A stretch of DNA of 9,945 nucleotides, from NCBI GenBank assembly GCA_038258415.1, contig JBBSPY010000115.1, positions 1 to 9,945 of the forward strand, given 5' to 3'. Below are positions 7,295 to 9,945 of the stretch, piece after piece. The translations under genes and the position numbers were made by a program. Origin of the DNA: Schlegelella_A sp038258415. Lineage in GTDB: Bacteria; Pseudomonadota; Gammaproteobacteria; Burkholderiales; Burkholderiaceae_C. The notes under the pieces were generated by a model, which saw only the letters and a program-made list of their open reading frames with translations, was not told where the DNA came from and searched no databases. How positions within the stretch are numbered: position 1 is the stretch's first letter; each line of letters opens with the position of its first letter.

Positions 7295-7828
7295 TTACAG
7301 CGGTGCGTCGCCCAGTGCCTTGATCCCGCTCGTGATGCTCGCCTTGACTGCCCCTTCCAGGGCGAGCCGCAGCCGCTCTGTGCCCACGAAGGCGGCGCTT
7401 GCCGGCGCGGTAAACGACGAGTTGAAAGCCTGCCGGAACACGACCTTTTGATCGCTCATCCGTGTCAGCGTCCAGCCCGTCTCGAGGGCGACGGTCATGC
7501 TGAAACCGAATGTCGGCTTCGACACGCCGATCACGGTGACGACAAGCTCGTACTGCCCGCCTTTGCCTTCGACGACCTGGCGGAACACCTTCGTATCGTT
7601 GATCGACGCCTCGATGGCCGCCTTTAGGTCGGGATTCGAAACGTTCGAGCTGCCTGCTCCCGACGTCTCGGCGCCTCCCGAAGCCGTCACCGACACGCTG
7701 TACGGATGCTGCTTGGCAACCTTCGTTTCCTTGTCGACGACCATCGCCTGGCGATTGGCAGGCGACGCGCATCCGCCAAGCACCACAGCGGTCGCGATGA
7801 GCCAGGCACTAAGACCGACGCGCTTCAT
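7295..7828 (-). CDS. Putative lipoprotein of unknown function (second of pair)
   Basis: A 177-residue protein with a lipoprotein signal peptide: MKR, a hydrophobic stretch (about residues 5-17) and the lipobox VLGGC, with Cys20 as the lipidated residue. The residue after Cys is Ala, not Asp, so outer-membrane sorting is expected. The mature part has a Ser/Gly/Asn-rich segment (about 50-65) followed by mixed alpha/beta sequence with SINDTKVFRQVVEGKGGQYE and, near the end, a conserved-looking GTERLRLALEGAVKASI. I recall similar uncharacterised proteobacterial lipoproteins but cannot name the family. The ATG at 7828 has a strong AAGGGG ribosome-binding site five bases upstream and overlaps the stop of the preceding lipoprotein gene (ATGA), so the pair is translationally coupled. 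No enzyme motif is seen. It converges with the alpha/beta hydrolase gene. Confidence 0.82.
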   Translation of the reverse strand: MKRVGLSAWLIATAVVLGGCASPANRQAMVVDKETKVAKQHPYSVSVTASGGAETSGAGSSNVSNPDLKAAIEASINDTKVFRQVVEGKGGQYELVVTVIGVSKPTFGFSMTVALETGWTLTRMSDQKVVFRQAFNSSFTAPASAAFVGTERLRLALEGAVKASITSGIKALGDAPL

Positions 7829-8265
7829 TTCTTCCCCTTCGCGAAGAGATTCGAGGTCGTTTCCTCAACCATTTCCTTCGGGGACTTTCGGGTCAACGAC
7901 GTGTGCAGTGAATTCGCCGTCGCGAGCGGGAAGTCGTTGGCGGGATCGCGCAGCACGACCGTCAGCTCCAGCATGTACATGGTGATGTCCCACATCCACT
8001 TGTCGACGTAGGTCATGTTTGCGTCTACGTCTCTGCGCTTGTCCTTGCTCGTCGTCGCGACGAAGCCCATCTGATTGAGACGCTCCGCGATCGCATCGTT
8101 GATCTTGCGGTCATCGTCCGCAGCCTGAACGACGTGAACGGATTTGACGGTTGCCAGGTTGGCGCCGGGATCGACGGTCGCGGTCGCTCGGTTGACCGCG
8201 CATCCGGTGAGAAGACTGAGTGCCAACGCGGCCGACAGTGCCAGCGCCGTTCGAAATGAGCCCAT
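7825..8265 (-). CDS. Putative lipoprotein of unknown function (first of pair)
   Basis: A 146-residue protein with a lipoprotein signal: MGSFRT, a hydrophobic helix (about 7-19) and lipobox LLTGC with Cys22. The next residue is Ala, which predicts outer-membrane localisation. The mature region begins with a short flexible segment, then a compact domain with VKSVHVVQAADDDRKINDAIAE and an aromatic strand pattern YVDKWMWDITMYMLELTVVL. This WD...Y arrangement resembles small lipoproteins of the Sbal_3080 type, but that is a weak impression. The ATG at 8265 is preferred: it puts the signal peptide at the N-terminus and has GAGG five bases upstream. An upstream in-frame start at 8340 would put 25 non-signal residues before it. 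Its stop overlaps the start of the next lipoprotein gene. It is divergent from the aminotransferase gene; no convincing promoter was found for it. Confidence 0.82.
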   Translation of the reverse strand: MGSFRTALALSAALALSLLTGCAVNRATATVDPGANLATVKSVHVVQAADDDRKINDAIAERLNQMGFVATTSKDKRRDVDANMTYVDKWMWDITMYMLELTVVLRDPANDFPLATANSLHTSLTRKSPKEMVEETTSNLFAKGKK

Positions 8266-8499
8266 GAAGACCTCGATCAAAGATTCGGGACATGAATTCT
8301 CGAATGCAGAGACCGAGACGATTCGTGACGGAATGCACAATTGACGATGGGTCCCCGTTCAGGGTGTATCGCGCCGTGAAAACCCCCGAAAGGGTGGGTA
8401 CGCCTTCTTCTCCCGACTCCCCTGCGGTCTTCGCTTTTCCTGAGAGAGCTCGGGAAACTGCCCTGACGCTGCAACGTCTGCACGACCCAAACTACGCGC
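8266..8499. other. Divergent intergenic region, lipoprotein pair / aminotransferase
   Basis: The longest gene-free stretch of the window. The left third (8281-8340) is clearly more AT-rich and holds two copies of GAATGCA (8302-8308 and 8331-8337). TTGACG at 8341-8346 is a possible + strand -35 box, but the best following -10 candidate (TGTATC at 8365) is poor. The right part (8361-8460) can fold into successive hairpins on the aminotransferase side, described separately. Confidence 0.6.
8361..8457 (+). promoter_or_regulatory. Possible structured leader of the aminotransferase gene
   Basis: Four local structures follow one another on the + strand. (1) AGGGTGTA (8361-8368) pairs with TACGCCTT (8399-8406), 8 bp with two G-U pairs. 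(2) Inside it, CCCCC (8383-8387) pairs with GGG-GG (8392-8397, one bulged U) around a GAAA tetraloop. (3) GCGGTCTTCGC (8424-8434) makes a 3-bp hairpin. (4) TTTCCTGAG (8436-8444) pairs with CTCGGGAAA (8449-8457), 9 bp around AGAG. TCCCGA at 8411-8416 could instead pair with TCGGGA at 8450-8455, a possible alternative fold. Helix (4) ends 42 bases before the TTG start. I do not recognise a known riboswitch; chance folding in GC-rich DNA is a real alternative. Confidence 0.3.
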
Positions 8500-9852
8500 T
8501 TGACCCACATCCTTCACCGCCAGCTCGCCGGGACCCTGCCGGTGGCCGTGTCCGGCCACGGCATCACGATCGTCGACGCCGAGGGTCGCGAGTACCTGGA
8601 TGCCTCGGGCGGCGCCGCCGTCTCTTGCCTCGGTCACGGCCATCCCGACGTCGTCGCGGCGATGCACGCGCAGATCGACCGGATCGCCTTCGCACACACG
8701 AGCTTCTTCACGACCGAGGTCGCCGAGCAGCTCGCCGACGAGCTGCTCGCGCACGCGCCGTCGGGCAGCTCGCACGCCTATCTCGTCTCCGGCGGCAGCG
8801 AGGCGATCGAGGCGGCGCTCAAGCTCGCGCGCCAGTACTTCGTCGAGATCGGCCAGCCCGGGCGGCGCCGCTTCATCGCCAGGCGGCAGAGCTACCACGG
8901 CAACACGCTGGGCGCGCTCGCGGTCGGTGGCAACGAAGCGCGGCGCCGGCAGTTCGCCCCGCTGCTGATCGACGTGACGCACGTCGCGCCCTGCTACGAA
9001 TACCGCGACCGCGCCGAGCACGAGACGCCCGAGGCCTACGGCGAACGCCTGGCCGACGAGCTGGAGGCGGCCGTCCAGGCGCTCGGCCCCGAGACCGTGA
9101 TCGCCTTCTGCGCCGAGACCGTCGGCGGCGCCACGGCGGGTGTCCTGCCTCCGGTGCCGGGCTACTTCCGGCGCATTCGCGAGGTCTGCGACCGACACGG
9201 CATCCTGCTGCTGGCCGATGAGGTGATGTGCGGCATGGGCCGGACCGGATCGCTCTACGCCATCGAGGCGGAAGGTGTCGTCCCCGACCTCGTCGCGATC
9301 GCCAAGGGCCTCGGCGGCGGCTACCAGCCGATCGGTGCCGTCATCGCGCAGCGGCGGATCGTCGATGCGCTGGCGCGCGGCAGCGGCCGCTTCCAGCACG
9401 GGCACACCTACATCGGACACCCGGTCGCCTGCGCCGCGGCGCTCGCTGTCCAGCGCGTGATCCGGCGCGACGGTCTGCTGGAAGCCGTCGTCGGGCTCGG
9501 CGAGCGGCTGACGACGCGCCTGCACGAGCGCTTCGACGCGCATCCGGCCGTCGGCGACATCCGCGGTCGCGGCCTCTTCATGGCGGTCGAGCTCGTCGCC
9601 GACCGGGCGACGAAGGCGCCCTTCCATCCGGCGCTCTCGCTGCACACCCGCGTCAAGGCGGCGGCGATGGCGCGTGGCCTGATGGTCTACCCGAGTGGCG
9701 GCACCGTCGACGGCCATCGCGGCGACCACATCCTGCTGGCCCCGCCCTTCGTCAGCACGCCGGCGGAGATCGACGAGATCGTGCGCCGCCTGGGCGAGGC
9801 GATCGACGCGGCGCTCGCCGAGCGGCCGGCGCAAGCGTTGCGAGCGGCATGA
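8500..9852 (+). CDS. Class III PLP-dependent aminotransferase
   Basis: A 450-residue class III (omega-amino acid/ornithine type) aminotransferase. Motifs in order: LDASGGAAVSCLGHGHP (about 34-50), phosphate-binding SGGSEA (97-102), YHGN (132-135) with the PLP-stacking Tyr132, Asp240 in LLADEVMCGMGRTG for the pyridine nitrogen, Schiff-base Lys269 in IAKGLGGGYQPIGA, and HGHTYIGHP with Thr303. The C-terminal domain has RGRGLFMAVELV. The amino donor is unknown; relatives use beta- or omega-amino acids, GABA or related amines with pyruvate or 2-oxoglutarate. No ATG fits: the frame is closed at 8464-8466, and TTG at 8500 gives MTHILHRQLAG..., matching the N-terminus of relatives I recall. The next possible start, a GTG about 16 codons in, would cut the first strand. 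The gene overlaps the BKACE gene by ATGA, pointing to joint action in amino acid catabolism. Confidence 0.9.
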   Translation: MTHILHRQLAGTLPVAVSGHGITIVDAEGREYLDASGGAAVSCLGHGHPDVVAAMHAQIDRIAFAHTSFFTTEVAEQLADELLAHAPSGSSHAYLVSGGSEAIEAALKLARQYFVEIGQPGRRRFIARRQSYHGNTLGALAVGGNEARRRQFAPLLIDVTHVAPCYEYRDRAEHETPEAYGERLADELEAAVQALGPETVIAFCAETVGGATAGVLPPVPGYFRRIREVCDRHGILLLADEVMCGMGRTGSLYAIEAEGVVPDLVAIAKGLGGGYQPIGAVIAQRRIVDALARGSGRFQHGHTYIGHPVACAAALAVQRVIRRDGLLEAVVGLGERLTTRLHERFDAHPAVGDIRGRGLFMAVELVADRATKAPFHPALSLHTRVKAAAMARGLMVYPSGGTVDGHRGDHILLAPPFVSTPAEIDEIVRRLGEAIDAALAERPAQALRAA

Positions 9853-9945
9853 GCAGACCGGTCGCGGTCGCCGTCGCACCGAACGGCGCTAGGCGCCATC
9901 GCGCCGATCACGCCCGGCTGCCGATCACGCCCTCGGAACTCGCCG
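9849..9945 (+). CDS. Beta-keto acid cleavage enzyme (BKACE, DUF849), N-terminal fragment
   Basis: The first 32 codons of a gene that continues beyond the window. The ATG at 9849 overlaps the aminotransferase stop at 9850-9852. The visible protein reads MSRPVAVAVAPNGARR followed by ...DHARLPITPSELA. VAPNGARR and LP(I/L)TP.ELA are the hallmark N-terminal blocks of the DUF849 family, which includes 3-keto-5-aminohexanoate cleavage enzyme (Kce) and other BKACEs. These zinc enzymes condense a beta-keto acid with acetyl-CoA and release acetoacetate plus a new acyl-CoA. The metal ligands and the substrate-determining residues lie outside the window, so the substrate is unknown. Coupling to the aminotransferase suggests that it consumes the keto product of that enzyme, directly or after one more step. 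Confidence 0.82.
   Translation, partial: MSRPVAVAVAPNGARRHRADHARLPITPSELA

Noticed and set aside
8439..8446. CTCTCAGG followed by AAAAG on the - strand, resembling the 3' part of a glycine riboswitch aptamer
   Set aside because: The bases 5' of it on that strand lack the GCCGAAGG-type core and a partner for the closing helix, and it points toward the lipoprotein genes. The match is limited to one short string that also forms the + strand hairpin.
8359..9879. Open frame of about 500 codons on the - strand opposite the aminotransferase
   Set aside because: The aminotransferase has full family motifs on the + strand. The antisense product shows no domain and is rich in Arg, Asp and Ala, as expected from mirrored GC-rich codons.

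Overview
The window looks like a chromosomal segment of a GC-rich betaproteobacterium, probably Burkholderiales or a close relative. I infer this from the strong G/C bias at third codon positions, from a two-CBS-domain protein of a type I know from betaproteobacteria lying just upstream of aroC, and from the style of the GlgC and AroC proteins. No rRNA, tRNA, CRISPR array, insertion sequence or phage gene was seen. The window is almost fully coding; the longest gene-free stretch is about 234 bases (8266-8499).

Left block (1-3362, + strand): the 3' end of treY (maltooligosyl trehalose synthase), then glgC (ADP-glucose pyrophosphorylase) and glgA (glycogen synthase). glgC and glgA make ADP-glucose and alpha-1,4-glucan. 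TreY acts on the ends of such glucans to begin trehalose release, so synthesis and conversion of storage glucan sit together.

Middle block (3398-7213): aroC (chorismate synthase) is transcribed on the - strand, convergent with glgA and 13 bases downstream of the CBS-domain gene. The CBS gene has a good Shine-Dalgarno sequence and a readable sigma70-type promoter. Divergent from it on the + strand is a PLP-dependent homoserine-ester sulfhydrylase (metY/metZ type), overlapping by ATGA with an alpha/beta hydrolase.

Right block (7295-9945): two small lipoprotein genes of unknown function overlap by ATGA on the - strand. Divergent from them is a class III aminotransferase with a probable TTG start and a leader of about 150 bases that can fold into several hairpins. 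It overlaps by ATGA with the first 32 codons of a DUF849 / beta-keto acid cleavage enzyme (BKACE) gene that runs off the window. This aminotransferase-BKACE pair is the best candidate here for an uncharacterised pathway: deaminate an amino acid to a beta-keto acid, then cleave it with acetyl-CoA.

Most of the window is ordinary metabolism. The parts that merit a second look are the aminotransferase/BKACE unit with its leader and the coupled lipoprotein pair.
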